Shown here one piece after another: positions 35,641-44,397 of a stretch of 64,000 bases of DNA. The DNA is from an uncultured Peptococcaceae bacterium (GTDB lineage: Bacteria > Bacillota > Peptococcia > Peptococcales > Peptococcaceae). The stretch lies in the NCBI GenBank assembly GCA_910585405.1, contig CAJUDO010000004.1, forward strand, positions 1-64,000. Direction: 5' to 3'. The notes beneath the pieces were generated by a model, which saw only the letters and a program-made list of their open reading frames with translations, was not told the origin of the DNA and ran no database searches. Positions within the stretch are counted from its first letter, which is position 1. Each line of letters opens with the position of its first letter. The translations under genes were made by a program, and so were the position numbers.

Positions 35641-36109
35641 GGTAATCTACCTCCTTATCATCATCTAAACGCTCAATAATCGCATCCATGATATCAATAA
35701 TGGTCATCATAACGCAAACCGTTACGCCAATCTCAATCATTAAAATGCCCAGTGCATGCAGCTCTGCCAGATGCTCCATCGGCACCGGCAAAAAAGAATA
35801 ATCCAAAAATTTTCCGCCGCCAAACAAAGTCAACCAGCCTGTCGCTGCATAAATAAACGTGCCGACACCAGCGCAAACAACAGCAATCGGTCCAGGGACA
35901 TTAAAGCTTTCCTTATCCGCGCCCTGAATCAGACGTACCAGCACAATCCCCACAGCCAACAATGCACCAGCCTGGAAACCGCCGCCGGGACTGTATTCCC
36001 CATGGGTTAAAATGTACATCCCATAAACTAACGTAAAGGGAATAATGATACGGAAGGACGAATCCAGAATAATACCGCCGAAAGGTTTTTTCAACTGGTT
36101 ATTTTTCAT
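35633..36109 (-). CDS. mrpB: MrpB/MbhF (MnhB-domain) subunit
   Basis: A 158-residue MnhB-family membrane protein with the signature HGEYSPGGGFQAGALLA between its first and second helices. ATG 36109 follows GGGAGG by 9 nt. It lies between the MbhE-like and mrpC genes. Confidence 0.92.
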   Translation of the reverse strand: MKNNQLKKPFGGIILDSSFRIIIPFTLVYGMYILTHGEYSPGGGFQAGALLAVGIVLVRLIQGADKESFNVPGPIAVVCAGVGTFIYAATGWLTLFGGGKFLDYSFLPVPMEHLAELHALGILMIEIGVTVCVMMTIIDIMDAIIERLDDDKEVDYHE

Positions 36110-36111
36110 GA

Positions 36112-36444
36112 TCACTTTCCTCCCTTTTTCTTTTTATTTTGTTTTCCGCCTGTCAGTATACCATCGTCTTCTCCTGTATTCTTCATCAAAATCAGGCAAG
36201 CAGTCAGCCCCGACACAAACATAACAGATGTTTCCCACAAAGTATCGAATCCTCTGTAGTCAGCCAGGGTACCGGTTACAATATTTGGAGAGCCGGTATC
36301 CACAGCACTGTTTTCAATATAGTACGGAGTGACATGCTGATTTGGTGCCGAATTGGGATCGCCAATGGTCGGTAAGAAAACTGTACAGGCGCAAAACAAT
36401 ACAGTAATCACCGTCATTAAAATTGTTGTTAATCCTCTTGCCAT
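36112..36444 (-). CDS. mbhE: MbhE-like subunit (MrpA C-terminal part)
   Basis: A 110-residue membrane protein with two helices separated by an extracytoplasmic loop, matching the piece that is the extreme C-terminal domain of MrpA but a separate protein (MbhE) in archaeal-type operons. The FDTLWETSVMFVSGLTACLILM segment is characteristic; the tail is Lys-rich. Confidence 0.85.
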   Translation of the reverse strand: MARGLTTILMTVITVLFCACTVFLPTIGDPNSAPNQHVTPYYIENSAVDTGSPNIVTGTLADYRGFDTLWETSVMFVSGLTACLILMKNTGEDDGILTGGKQNKKKKGGK

Positions 36445-36446
36445 CG

Positions 36447-36689
36447 TTATTTACACCACCGATCCACTTTTTTCAGCGCTGCAATAAAGAATATGGTGGA
36501 CATGGTCCCGATTACCGCTTCAGTAAACGCAACGTCGGGCGAGCCAAACATAAAATACGTCAATACTGCACAAAAGCTGAACGCACTGTAAATAATAGTG
36601 CAAGCTAAAATATCTTTGCTGATCAAGATGCTGACTGTAATAAAAATCAAAAACAGCAGCAGCAGTGCCTCAATAATTAATACTTGCAT
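36447..36689 (-). CDS. mbhD: MbhD-like (DUF4040) subunit
   Basis: An 80-residue three-helix protein with the DUF4040 pattern YFMFGSPDVAFTEAVIG. In Mrp systems it is fused in MrpA; here it is separate, as in Mbh. ATG 36689 follows AGGAGGAGG. Confidence 0.9.
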   Translation of the reverse strand: MQVLIIEALLLLFLIFITVSILISKDILACTIIYSAFSFCAVLTYFMFGSPDVAFTEAVIGTMSTIFFIAALKKVDRWCK

Positions 36690-36691
36690 GC

Positions 36692-37015
36692 TTATTCCTC
36701 CTCCTGATCCTTCTTTGTCCATACAGGATGACCGGATTTCAGAGCTGCTTTCCCCAGGATATGTGTCCCGATAGGGTTCGCCAGAAATACCAGCAAAAAG
36801 ACAATGATGATTTTCACGGAAAGCAGAGTAGGCCCTTCATAAATCACAAGGCCCAGACAAGCCAGCATCAGTCCCAACGTTTCGCTGTTGCCAGATGCGT
36901 GCAGTCGGCTGTAAAAATCAGGCAGACGAATCATCCCAATAGCCGAGGCCAGAAAGAAAAACAGACTGCAAACCAGTAAAATTACCGCAATAATTTCGTT
37001 GATTGCTAAACTCAT
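36692..37015 (-). CDS. mrpG: MrpG/MbhC subunit
   Basis: A 107-residue MnhG-family protein with three helices and the signature GMIRLPDFYSRLHASGNSET. ATG 37015 overlaps the mrpF stop region and is preceded by GGGAGGGAAGGA. Confidence 0.93.
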   Translation of the reverse strand: MSLAINEIIAVILLVCSLFFFLASAIGMIRLPDFYSRLHASGNSETLGLMLACLGLVIYEGPTLLSVKIIIVFLLVFLANPIGTHILGKAALKSGHPVWTKKDQEEE

Positions 37016-37275
37016 ACGTCCTTCCCTCCCATATATTTGGCCACGATAACTGAACAAATAAAACCTAAAATTGCATAAGAAATTGCAATGTCCACATACA
37101 TATCTGGACGCCCGTCAATATAACCGAACAACACCAATAATAGGATGGTGTCCGCCCCGATCACGCCCAGACCATTCATGCGGTCATAAATTGTTGGTCC
37201 CTGAAATACCCGTTGGAGCATAAGTCCAATAATAACTACTACAGCAACCATAATCACAACCCAAATAGCATTCAT
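37012..37275 (-). CDS. mrpF: MrpF/MbhB subunit
   Basis: An 87-residue MnhF-family protein of three helices with GPTIYDRMNGLGVIGADTILLL, the hallmark of MrpF. Its ATG overlaps the mrpE stop. Confidence 0.93.
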   Translation of the reverse strand: MNAIWVVIMVAVVVIIGLMLQRVFQGPTIYDRMNGLGVIGADTILLLVLFGYIDGRPDMYVDIAISYAILGFICSVIVAKYMGGKDV

Positions 37276-37856
37276 TATTGTGCTTCTCCTTCCTCCACAA
37301 CTTGGTAATCAAATGGTTCCCCAAACAAATCAGCCACACGTTTCTGCATGCCGCCGTCCAACAATCCTTCTGCAGCACCGTCTATCAGCGCATGAACCTC
37401 ATACAGTCCGTCCTGTGTAACATTTAGTGTCACAGTACCCGGCGTCAATGTAATCGAGTTCGCCAGCGTTGTATGCGCCATAGGATTGTCCATCTTTATG
37501 CGGAACCGAATCACCTGCGGATTAATATTCATCTCTGATTTTACAGTAGCCTTCACCACATCAATATTGGCCTTTACTACCTCCTTGAGCAGCCATAACC
37601 AATACAACGCATATTTCAACAGCGGTACATCAAAAATGAAATACTTTTTGGTTCCGTCCGCATTGGGCAACAGCAAAAGCGGTACACAAATCCAAGCAGA
37701 TATCACCGCTGTCAGCACACCGTAAAACAAAAACTTAAACTCTAATCTGCCGCTCAGCAAAAGCCAAAACGCAAACAACACACAAGCCAATACGGTCAGA
37801 TGTTTCATTGGAGAGCCGACAATGGTTTCATCCCGCAGCATATCCTTTGTTTTCAA
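37275..37856 (-). CDS. mrpE: MrpE/MbhA subunit
   Basis: A 193-residue MnhE-family protein, first gene of the operon. Two N-terminal helices precede the cytoplasmic domain; typical stretches are NSITLTPGTVTLNV and YEVHALIDGA. The likely start is the TTG at 37856, 9 nt after AGGAGG. ATGs at 37946 and 37841 have no suitable ribosome-binding site. Confidence 0.88.
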   Translation of the reverse strand: MKTKDMLRDETIVGSPMKHLTVLACVLFAFWLLLSGRLEFKFLFYGVLTAVISAWICVPLLLLPNADGTKKYFIFDVPLLKYALYWLWLLKEVVKANIDVVKATVKSEMNINPQVIRFRIKMDNPMAHTTLANSITLTPGTVTLNVTQDGLYEVHALIDGAAEGLLDGGMQKRVADLFGEPFDYQVVEEGEAQ

Positions 37857-38017
37857 AATAAAACACCTCCTAACTCTGAATTTATTCAAAAGCAAACAAA
37901 TCTTCATTATCTTTTTATAATACCCGAAAAACAGCAGGATAGTCAATGACTTTTCCCGTTTTCCTTTATAGATTTATAAATTTACAGAAATAAATTCGGT
38001 TATATCTCCGCCAACAA

Positions 38018-38060
38018 AAAAGGAGCACCGCAAGCAAAGACTTGCAGTACTCCTTATTCT
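38018..38060 (-). terminator. Terminator after rpmE
   Basis: On the minus strand AAGGAG.AC.GCAAG pairs with CTTGC.GT.CTCCTT and runs into TTTTTTG, just after the L31 stop. Confidence 0.8.
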
Positions 38061-38067
38061 TCGGCGA

Positions 38068-38271
38068 TTAGCCTCTATTAAATTTCTTGTTAAATGCTTC
38101 TACTCTACCAGCAGCAGCATGTACACGCTGTTTTCCGCTGTAGAAAGGATGGCACTGAGAGCAGATTTCTACTTTAATATCATGTTTTGCAGTAGATCTG
38201 GTTTCAAATTCGTTACCGCAAGCGCAGATAACTTTTACAGTTTCATACTGTGGGTGAATACCTTCTTTCAT
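38068..38271 (-). CDS. rpmE: Ribosomal protein L31, zinc-binding form
   Basis: A 67-residue L31 starting MKEGIHPQYETVKVIC, with the zinc ligands CACG and CSQC of the C+ paralogue and the conserved HPFYSGKQ segment. Single-gene unit. Confidence 0.97.
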   Translation of the reverse strand: MKEGIHPQYETVKVICACGNEFETRSTAKHDIKVEICSQCHPFYSGKQRVHAAAGRVEAFNKKFNRG

Positions 38272-38410
38272 CTGTTACACCTCTTTCTCTTAAAATTACC
38301 GAAATTGCACATTACATTCGTTTAGTATACTATTTTCGCCGCAATTAGTCAATCATTTTTTATGGGATTTCATCTTTTCTTTTTCTCTCTGGAAAAGGTT
38401 TCTCCGCCGT

Positions 38411-39331
38411 CTATTTTAGCGCCTCTGTGAGCTGAGGTACGATCTGCTTTTTGCGTGACATGACGCCTTTTAGATAGATGCGGTCCGGAGCGTCTGATGT
38501 AAATGCAGCGTTCACAGCTGCTTCTGCCCCTTCCCCGCAATAAATCAAATCGGTGGATTCGTCCATAATATCGGTCAGCATAAAGAACAGCATGTCTGCG
38601 CCATGTTCGCTGAAGCTATCTTTCATATACGCTTCCATACGTGGCTTCAGAGCTTGCAATTCCTCCCCGCTCATAGAGCTCACCTGTCCTACGCCGAATG
38701 TAGTATCCCCTGCTGTGAATTTTTTAAAATCCAGATAGAGAATTTCTTTTTCTGTTTTGTTGCCCAGTTCGCTGCCTGCCATAAACATTTCTTTAGCATA
38801 CGCTTCTACATCGACAATTCCTGCGATCGCTGCCAGCTTTGTCGCCGTTTCTTTGTCCAACTCTGTACAGGTCGGAGAACGAAAAGCCAGCGTATCGGAC
38901 AAAATCGCAGAACACAGTGCTCCGGCTACAGCAGGCTCTGGCTTTTTCCCATTCTGATGATAAAACAGTGTCAAAATTGTTGCCGTGCATCCCACCGGCA
39001 AGTTGCAAAACAAAATAGGCTCTGCTGTCTGCAAACCGCCAATTTTGTGATGGTCCAAAATTTCTATGATTTTTGCATCGGCAATTCCATCCACTGCCTG
39101 TCCTGCTTCATTGTGGTCCACCAAAATAATTTCACTGCCTGCCACATTCCGCAACAATTCCGGCGCAGCCAACCCGAAACGTTCCAACACAAATTGTGTC
39201 TCTGGATTCAATTCTCCGGCGCGTCCTGCTGCATAGCCTTCGCCTTTCAGCGCTGCATACCCAATTGCTGAACAAATTGAGTCGGTATCAGGATTTTTAT
39301 GTCCTGTGATAAAAATTACATTGTCACTCAT
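38411..39331 (-). CDS. ppaC: Manganese-dependent inorganic pyrophosphatase
   Basis: A 306-residue DHH-family class C pyrophosphatase hydrolysing PPi to phosphate. Motifs are FITGHKNPDTDSICSAIGY at the N-terminus, VDHNE, the DHH box ILDHHKIGG, and near the C-terminus SRKKQIVPQL. No CBS/DRTGG regulatory insert is present, so it is the short form. ATG 39331 was chosen; GGTGG precedes it. It lies 139 bp downstream of the XRE regulator gene on the same strand. Confidence 0.95.
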   Translation of the reverse strand: MSDNVIFITGHKNPDTDSICSAIGYAALKGEGYAAGRAGELNPETQFVLERFGLAAPELLRNVAGSEIILVDHNEAGQAVDGIADAKIIEILDHHKIGGLQTAEPILFCNLPVGCTATILTLFYHQNGKKPEPAVAGALCSAILSDTLAFRSPTCTELDKETATKLAAIAGIVDVEAYAKEMFMAGSELGNKTEKEILYLDFKKFTAGDTTFGVGQVSSMSGEELQALKPRMEAYMKDSFSEHGADMLFFMLTDIMDESTDLIYCGEGAEAAVNAAFTSDAPDRIYLKGVMSRKKQIVPQLTEALK

Positions 39332-39470
39332 TATTTCCACCATCCATATAAAATTCTGTATTTTTTTATACAATCTCAAAGCATATCTATTGTACACTGT
39401 CTGCACGGTGGTTACAAGATATCCGACAAAAAAATTTGCAGGAAATTCGTCTGCTCCGGCAAGACATATT

Positions 39471-39803
39471 TCATTCCTGCTGTTTGGAATTCTTGTGGTA
39501 GTTGTATTTCAAAAATTCAATATATTCTTGAATCTGGTCCAATTGAATTTGACCAAAATCTTTTGGAATCTCCATATCATTCTTCCCTCGTTGATAGGAT
39601 ACTGGTACATCTACCAAGCCGCAAAGATAATCCAATGAAATATCAAAGATTTTCGCCAACAGCACCTTATTGTGGTCGTCCGGCGAAGTCTTGTCATTTT
39701 CGTAAGAAGATATAGTGTACTTGCTCACTGATAACAATTCGCCCAATTCCTGCTGTGTCATGCCTTTATCTTTACGCAATTCATTTAGTCTTTCCCCAAT
39801 CAT
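39471..39803 (-). CDS. XRE-family HTH regulator
   Basis: A 110-residue protein with a Cro/CI helix-turn-helix at residues 1-65 (ERLNELRKDKGMTQQELGE, SVSKYTISSYENDKTSPD, FDISLDYLCGL). The short C-terminal helical tail (IQLDQIQEYIEFLKYNYH) may dimerise. ATG 39803 follows AGGAG by about 9 nt; the frame extends further upstream without a site. Possible regulator of ppaC or of an unlinked target. Confidence 0.88.
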   Translation of the reverse strand: MIGERLNELRKDKGMTQQELGELLSVSKYTISSYENDKTSPDDHNKVLLAKIFDISLDYLCGLVDVPVSYQRGKNDMEIPKDFGQIQLDQIQEYIEFLKYNYHKNSKQQE

Positions 39804-40019
39804 AATTTCAACTCCTGTAGCAAAATCTGTAATATGATAGTGTCTTTTTATTATTATATTGACAAAAAACACAATTTCAGAAAATGTAAAGAAATCATCT
39901 ACTTTATTGTGTTTAGTTATATGATTTCGCTACAGTTTAATATTTTTTTGAAGATTTCACAAGGAAGTACTGTTACATATTTTATTAAAACGAGATATTT
40001 TGGTAAAAAAATTTTTAAA

Positions 40020-40066
40020 AATCAAAAAATGCTGTGTCACAGAACATCTCTGTAATACAGCATCTC
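40020..40066 (-). terminator. Terminator after the TetR gene
   Basis: On the minus strand ATGCTGT...TTACAG pairs with its complement, ending in ACAGCAT and TTTTTTG. Confidence 0.75.
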
Positions 40067-40092
40067 TTTTTCTCACAATATATCTCATGTGC

Positions 40093-40713
40093 TCAATCCA
40101 CCACACTACACTCTTTACACTGCTTGATTTGTGGATTCATCGAATAGGACAAGACCAGGTTGACCAGATTGGAGGTAATTACTTTTTGCATCATACCCGC
40201 AGGCACTTCCGACGAAACTCCCTCCTGATAACATTTTACAAGCACCGCCAGAACATAAGAGCTAAGTCCCTCAAACAACAGCAGTGGCTCTATCTCATCT
40301 GTAGGAATTTCCAGTATCGAAAAAACTTTTTCTCGCAATGTATCTTTTACCTTTTGCTGAAACTGTGGGTCACCGGAGGGACCCAATAAAACAGCAATAT
40401 ATTCATTATTTTTTTCATAAAAAGGCAATGCCTGCATCAGTAGACCACTCAGGTCACCATTAAATATATTCTGCCGTTCCATAAGAATCTGGGAAAGCAT
40501 TTTTTCCCACTGTTGCAGTATTGTTGTTTCGATATATTCTAATATCATATATACATCTTCAAAATAGTAATACAATGTGCTGCGGGAATATCCGGAAACG
40601 TCAGCTACATCTTTTGCTTTGATTTTATTGATTGGTTTCATTTTATATAACCGCCAGAACGCGCTGACAATTTCCTCTTTTGTTTGGGCGGACTTTTCAG
40701 CCTGTATACCCAT
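40093..40713 (-). CDS. TetR-family regulator divergent to the ABC exporter
   Basis: A 206-residue TetR/AcrR protein with the DNA-binding domain at residues 10-60 (AKDVADVSGYSRSTLYYYFEDVY) and a variable ligand-binding domain. ATG 40713 follows GGGAG by 8 nt. A perfect 17-bp palindrome (40728-40744) lies immediately upstream of that site. It is transcribed away from the ABC-2 exporter operon that starts at 40851, so it probably represses both units until the exporter's substrate appears. Confidence 0.9.
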   Translation of the reverse strand: MGIQAEKSAQTKEEIVSAFWRLYKMKPINKIKAKDVADVSGYSRSTLYYYFEDVYMILEYIETTILQQWEKMLSQILMERQNIFNGDLSGLLMQALPFYEKNNEYIAVLLGPSGDPQFQQKVKDTLREKVFSILEIPTDEIEPLLLFEGLSSYVLAVLVKCYQEGVSSEVPAGMMQKVITSNLVNLVLSYSMNPQIKQCKECSVVD

Positions 40714-40727
40714 TGCAATCACTCCCA

Positions 40728-40744
40728 TCGACCACAATGGTCGA
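40728..40744. promoter_or_regulatory. Perfect 17-bp palindrome, likely TetR operator
   Basis: TCGACCA-CAA-TGGTCGA, with 7-bp perfect arms, lies in the leader of the TetR gene, next to its ribosome-binding site and between the divergent units. Confidence 0.65.
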
Positions 40745-40850
40745 ACACATCGCGTCATTTTGTTTGTTGTTTACGTCATGAGCCTTTTATAAAATGAGTA
40801 TATAACATCTTACAGCAAAAGACAATACTACAAGCGGGGAGGAAACAACA

Positions 40851-41621
40851 ATGGCCAATACAGTCATCAAGGCAGAAGCTATCCATAAATTTTTCGGCAA
40901 GAAACATATATTACAGGATATTTCACTGGAAATCTCCCAAGGAGAAATCTTTGGTATTCTGGGTCCGTCCGGTTGCGGAAAAACAACGCTGATCAAACTC
41001 ATCAGCGGTATGCTTACCGCCAACTCCGGCCATGTGAGCGTACTGGGACAATCCATGCCCAGCAAAAAAGTGTTGCGGCAAATCGGATACATGGCGCAAA
41101 GCGACGCCCTCTATCTGGACCTGACCGCCTGGGAGAATCTGCAGTTTTTCGGCAAAGTTTACGGGATTTCCCGAAAGCAGTTGCAGCAGCGTATAAATGC
41201 AACAATGCAAACTATGAATCTACTGCAGGATTTAGATACACCTGTAAAACGCTATTCCGGCGGCATGAAACGCCGTTTATCTCTGGCAGGTGCTTTGCTT
41301 CATGAGCCGTCTGTCATCATTCTCGATGAACCCACTGTAGGTATCGATCCTCTACTGCGGCAGCAAATTTGGCAAGAGCTGTATCGCTTGGCCCATGGCG
41401 GCGCCACCATCATTCTGACCACCCATGTGATGGACGAAGCTACCAAATGCAACCGTCTGGCCATGATGCGAAATGGTCAACTCATTGCACAGGGAACCTT
41501 TACTGAACTGCTGCACCAGACAGGAACCTCTTCCATCGAAGAAGCATTTATTTTTTACGGAGGTGATCCTTATGCCCGTTCTGGCACTGATACAACGCAT
41601 TCTGCGTCAGTTAAAGCATGA
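40851..41621 (+). CDS. ABC transporter ATP-binding protein
   Basis: A 256-residue ABC-2-type ATPase with Walker A GPSGCGKTT, Q-loop MAQSDALY, signature YSGGMKRRL, Walker B VIILDEPTVG and H-loop LTTHVMDE. The start has GGGGAGGA upstream. Its 3' end overlaps the permease start by 50 bp. With the permease and membrane-fusion lipoprotein it forms an exporter of the YhiI/YbhGFSR type, perhaps for drugs or lipophilic compounds. Confidence 0.93.
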   Translation: MANTVIKAEAIHKFFGKKHILQDISLEISQGEIFGILGPSGCGKTTLIKLISGMLTANSGHVSVLGQSMPSKKVLRQIGYMAQSDALYLDLTAWENLQFFGKVYGISRKQLQQRINATMQTMNLLQDLDTPVKRYSGGMKRRLSLAGALLHEPSVIILDEPTVGIDPLLRQQIWQELYRLAHGGATIILTTHVMDEATKCNRLAMMRNGQLIAQGTFTELLHQTGTSSIEEAFIFYGGDPYARSGTDTTHSASVKA

Positions 41622-42585
41622 CAGGCGTACACTGGCTTTATTATTTATCGCGCCGCTGTTTCTGCTTACTCTGGTTTCTTTTATTCTGAATCACGGAACT
41701 GACGGAACAATCACTCTGGCTGCAGTCAACTGTCCCCAACCTTATATCGAACGCTTAGAAGATGCAGGGGCACAGGTTTTGCGCATGGAGGAGGCCCAGG
41801 CGGCCGACGCATTGTATTGCGGAGAAATCATTGCATCTCTGGAATATACCGACTATATCCTGCGGGTAAAGCTGGACGGCAGCAATTCCAGTAGAAGCGC
41901 CCAGACGCTCGCTATGCTGCAAACCGCCTGGACGCCCAATATACGCAGCGCAGCCAATTTGCAGGTGGACTATCTCTACGGGTATGACGGGCTCTCCATG
42001 TTTGACAATTTCGGTTCTGTATTAATCGGTTTTTTTATCTTCTTTTTTGTATTTCTAATCGCAGGCATTTCTTTTTTGCAGGAGCGCACCAGCGGTACGC
42101 TGGAAAAACTCCTTTCCATGCCTATTGAGCGATGGCAGATCGTGATCGGCTACGCATTAGGATTTGGAATTTTGGCAACTCTTCAGTCATTTCTTATTGC
42201 GTTGTTCTGTATTTACGGTCTGAAGATTATGATGGTCGGAAATTTTTTTCTGGTTTTACTGATTGTGATTATGGCTGCCATATCTGCACTGACACTGGGA
42301 ATTCTATTGTCTACTGTAGCCAACAACGAGTTTCAGATGATTCAATTCATTCCCATTGTGATTATACCGCAAATATTTTTCTCCGGACTTTTTGAGCTGC
42401 CCACTGTTTTGGAACCTATAAAATACCTGATGCCATTATACTATACGGCTGATGCTTTAACCGCCGTCATGATCAAAGGAAAGGGATTCGTATATATTTG
42501 GCGTGATCTTCTTTTTCTAGCTGGATGTTCTCTATTGTTTATGCTGGTCAACATCCGCGTCTTAAAGAAATATAGAAATATCTGA
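41572..42585 (+). CDS. ABC-2-type permease
   Basis: A 337-residue ABC-2 permease with an N-terminal helix (LALLFIAPLFLLTLVSF), a large extracytoplasmic domain, and a C-terminal block of five helices containing FLQERTSGTLEKLLSMPIERWQ. The ATG at 41572 follows GGAGGTG; the longer frame starts inside the ATPase gene without a site. The C-terminal segment IIPQIFFSGLFELPTVLEP is typical of the family. Confidence 0.92.
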   Translation: MPVLALIQRILRQLKHDRRTLALLFIAPLFLLTLVSFILNHGTDGTITLAAVNCPQPYIERLEDAGAQVLRMEEAQAADALYCGEIIASLEYTDYILRVKLDGSNSSRSAQTLAMLQTAWTPNIRSAANLQVDYLYGYDGLSMFDNFGSVLIGFFIFFFVFLIAGISFLQERTSGTLEKLLSMPIERWQIVIGYALGFGILATLQSFLIALFCIYGLKIMMVGNFFLVLLIVIMAAISALTLGILLSTVANNEFQMIQFIPIVIIPQIFFSGLFELPTVLEPIKYLMPLYYTADALTAVMIKGKGFVYIWRDLLFLAGCSLLFMLVNIRVLKKYRNI

Positions 42586-42628
42586 TTTATTTATATAACT
42601 TTCAGAATCACAGACTGGAGGAATTCAC

Positions 42629-43615
42629 ATGAAAAAATATTTACTCGGAATTTGTTTTATCTCACTTCTGCTCACCGCAGGCTGCAGCAACACGCCGACA
42701 GTCACCGGCAGAATTGACGCAGAAGTATGTTCTCATTACAGTGAAGCCAGCGGAAAAATCATAGAGACGCCTGCATCCTTGGGACAGGAAGTAAAAGCCG
42801 GAGATATTCTTGTTGTTCTGGATGACACTGCCGCACAATACCAGCTGAAACAGGCACAGCAAACATTGCTGAAAGCCCAGTACGCGCTGGCACAGGCCAG
42901 TGAAACGATAGAGCCGGAAAATATTCAGCAGAGCCGCAACCAAATCACCATCGCAGAACAAAATTACAACAACGCCCAGGCAGCCTACGCACTGATCTCC
43001 AATGAGTATCAACAGCAACAGCAGTTATATGAAGCAGGCGCCATTTCTCAAAGCGCGTTGAATCAGGCTGCTTATCAGTATACTACATCCAAAGCAGCTC
43101 TGACTTCTGCCGCCGCGCAAGTGGACAACGCCCGACAGCAATTAACCCTATTGCAAAAAAAGCAGACAGTCAGCAATCAAATCCGTATGGCTGAAACGGA
43201 CGTACAGCAAGCCAAAAATCAAGTGGAGCAAATCACCGACCAACTAGCGGATTATGTAATCCGCGCAGCCTGCGATGGAACTGTATTGAGTTTTTCTTTT
43301 CATTCCGGTTCTCTCATCAGCGCCGGCACGTTGGTAGCTGATGTTTCGGTAAACGGCGAAAATTATTGGATTGGCTATGTCCCTGAACAATACGTTAAGC
43401 AATTGCACTATGGCCAGCAAGTAACTCTTCAAACCAAAGAACTCTCGGAACAAGCCGAGATCTGCTACATGGATGTCAAGCAGCAGTATGCGCCGGAAGA
43501 ATTTCAGCACAGCAGCACACGAAACGAAAAAACTGTAAAGGTCAAATGCCGTCTGTCCGCTGACAGCGCATTTGTTCCGGGACAGGAAGTACAACTGAAT
43601 CTGGAAATACTGTAA
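42629..43615 (+). CDS. HlyD-family membrane-fusion lipoprotein
   Basis: A 328-residue periplasmic-adaptor-type protein with a lipoprotein signal (lipobox LTAGC, Cys about residue 19), a split biotinyl-lipoyl motif (ASGKIIETPASLGQEVKAGDILVVL near 45-70), a long Gln/Ala-rich coiled coil (about 75-215) and a beta-barrel part (YWIGYVPEQYVKQLHYGQQV). It is 43 bp after the permease. A lipid-anchored adaptor is consistent with an exporter that couples the membrane to the outer layers. Confidence 0.9.
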   Translation: MKKYLLGICFISLLLTAGCSNTPTVTGRIDAEVCSHYSEASGKIIETPASLGQEVKAGDILVVLDDTAAQYQLKQAQQTLLKAQYALAQASETIEPENIQQSRNQITIAEQNYNNAQAAYALISNEYQQQQQLYEAGAISQSALNQAAYQYTTSKAALTSAAAQVDNARQQLTLLQKKQTVSNQIRMAETDVQQAKNQVEQITDQLADYVIRAACDGTVLSFSFHSGSLISAGTLVADVSVNGENYWIGYVPEQYVKQLHYGQQVTLQTKELSEQAEICYMDVKQQYAPEEFQHSSTRNEKTVKVKCRLSADSAFVPGQEVQLNLEIL

Positions 43616-43651
43616 ATTTTATACACAATACAAAAAGTCTTTCCCCGCAAT

Positions 43652-43712
43652 CAACAGAAGGCCCTGATAAAAATGCCGAGTTATCCTGCATTTTTATCAG
43701 GGCCTTCTGTTG
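43652..43712. terminator. 25-bp perfect hairpin between convergent genes
   Basis: Arms 43652-43676 and 43688-43712 are perfectly complementary, with an 11-nt loop. It sits between the exporter lipoprotein (+) and thiE (-), so it probably ends both. There is no T-run immediately after either arm, and the perfect length is unusual for a terminator. Confidence 0.6.
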
Positions 43713-43746
43713 TGCGCTCCAGTATATCGCCGCACAAATTTTTTCC

Positions 43747-44397
43747 TTATTGTGCCGCTGATTCCATGGCACGCCACTGCTGCGCTAAAGTTTGCGCAGC
43801 CAGTTTTACATCCGGCTGCCCGAAAATCGCTGAAATCACTGCCACACCCACAATGCCAGTACCTTGCAGCTGCGTCATATTATCCGCTGTAATCCCACCG
43901 ATGGCCACGGCAGGAATCTCTACCGCTTCACAAATGGCCTGCAGTGTTTCTTTATCGACCTCCACCGCATCATCCTTACTGCTGGTAGGAAACACTGCGC
44001 CTACCCCTAAATAATCTGCGCCTGCCGCCTGTGCAGCCAAAGCATGCGCTACCGTTTGCGCCGACACACCCAGAATTTTTTGCGGGCCGAGTTTTCGCCT
44101 TACTTCACCGGCGCCCATATCCTCCTGACCTACATGGACCCCGGCAGCATCTACCGCAATGGCCACATCCACATTGTCATTAATAATCAATGGCACGCCG
44201 TATCTGTCTGTTACCTGTTTGACTACCTTCGCCTGCGCCAAAAATTCCTCATCGCACAAATGCTTCTCCCGCAGCTGAATAATAGTAGCACCGCCCTGAA
44301 TAGCTTTTTCCACCTGCTGTGCCAATGTTTCTTCCTCTTTGAGCCATTTACGGTCAGTCACTGCATAAATTGCCAAGTCCTGTTTAGAGAGCTTCAA
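43747..44397 (-). CDS. thiE: Thiamine-phosphate synthase
   Basis: A 216-residue TIM-barrel enzyme joining HMP-PP and thiazole phosphate. Motifs: QLREKHLCDEEF, the pyrophosphate/Mg site PLIINDNVDVAIAVDAAGVHVGQEDM, GVGAVFPTSSKDDA, VAIGGITADN and GVAVISAIF. The likely start is the TTG at 44397, 8 nt after GGAGG; the ATG at 44412 overlaps that site. The start lies inside the thiM 3' end, so the two genes are translationally coupled. Confidence 0.92.
   Translation of the reverse strand: MKLSKQDLAIYAVTDRKWLKEEETLAQQVEKAIQGGATIIQLREKHLCDEEFLAQAKVVKQVTDRYGVPLIINDNVDVAIAVDAAGVHVGQEDMGAGEVRRKLGPQKILGVSAQTVAHALAAQAAGADYLGVGAVFPTSSKDDAVEVDKETLQAICEAVEIPAVAIGGITADNMTQLQGTGIVGVAVISAIFGQPDVKLAAQTLAQQWRAMESAAQ

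Noticed and set aside
38603..39271. Plus-strand 222-codon frame opposite ppaC
   Set aside because: It is antisense to a well-supported pyrophosphatase and has a shadow-like composition.
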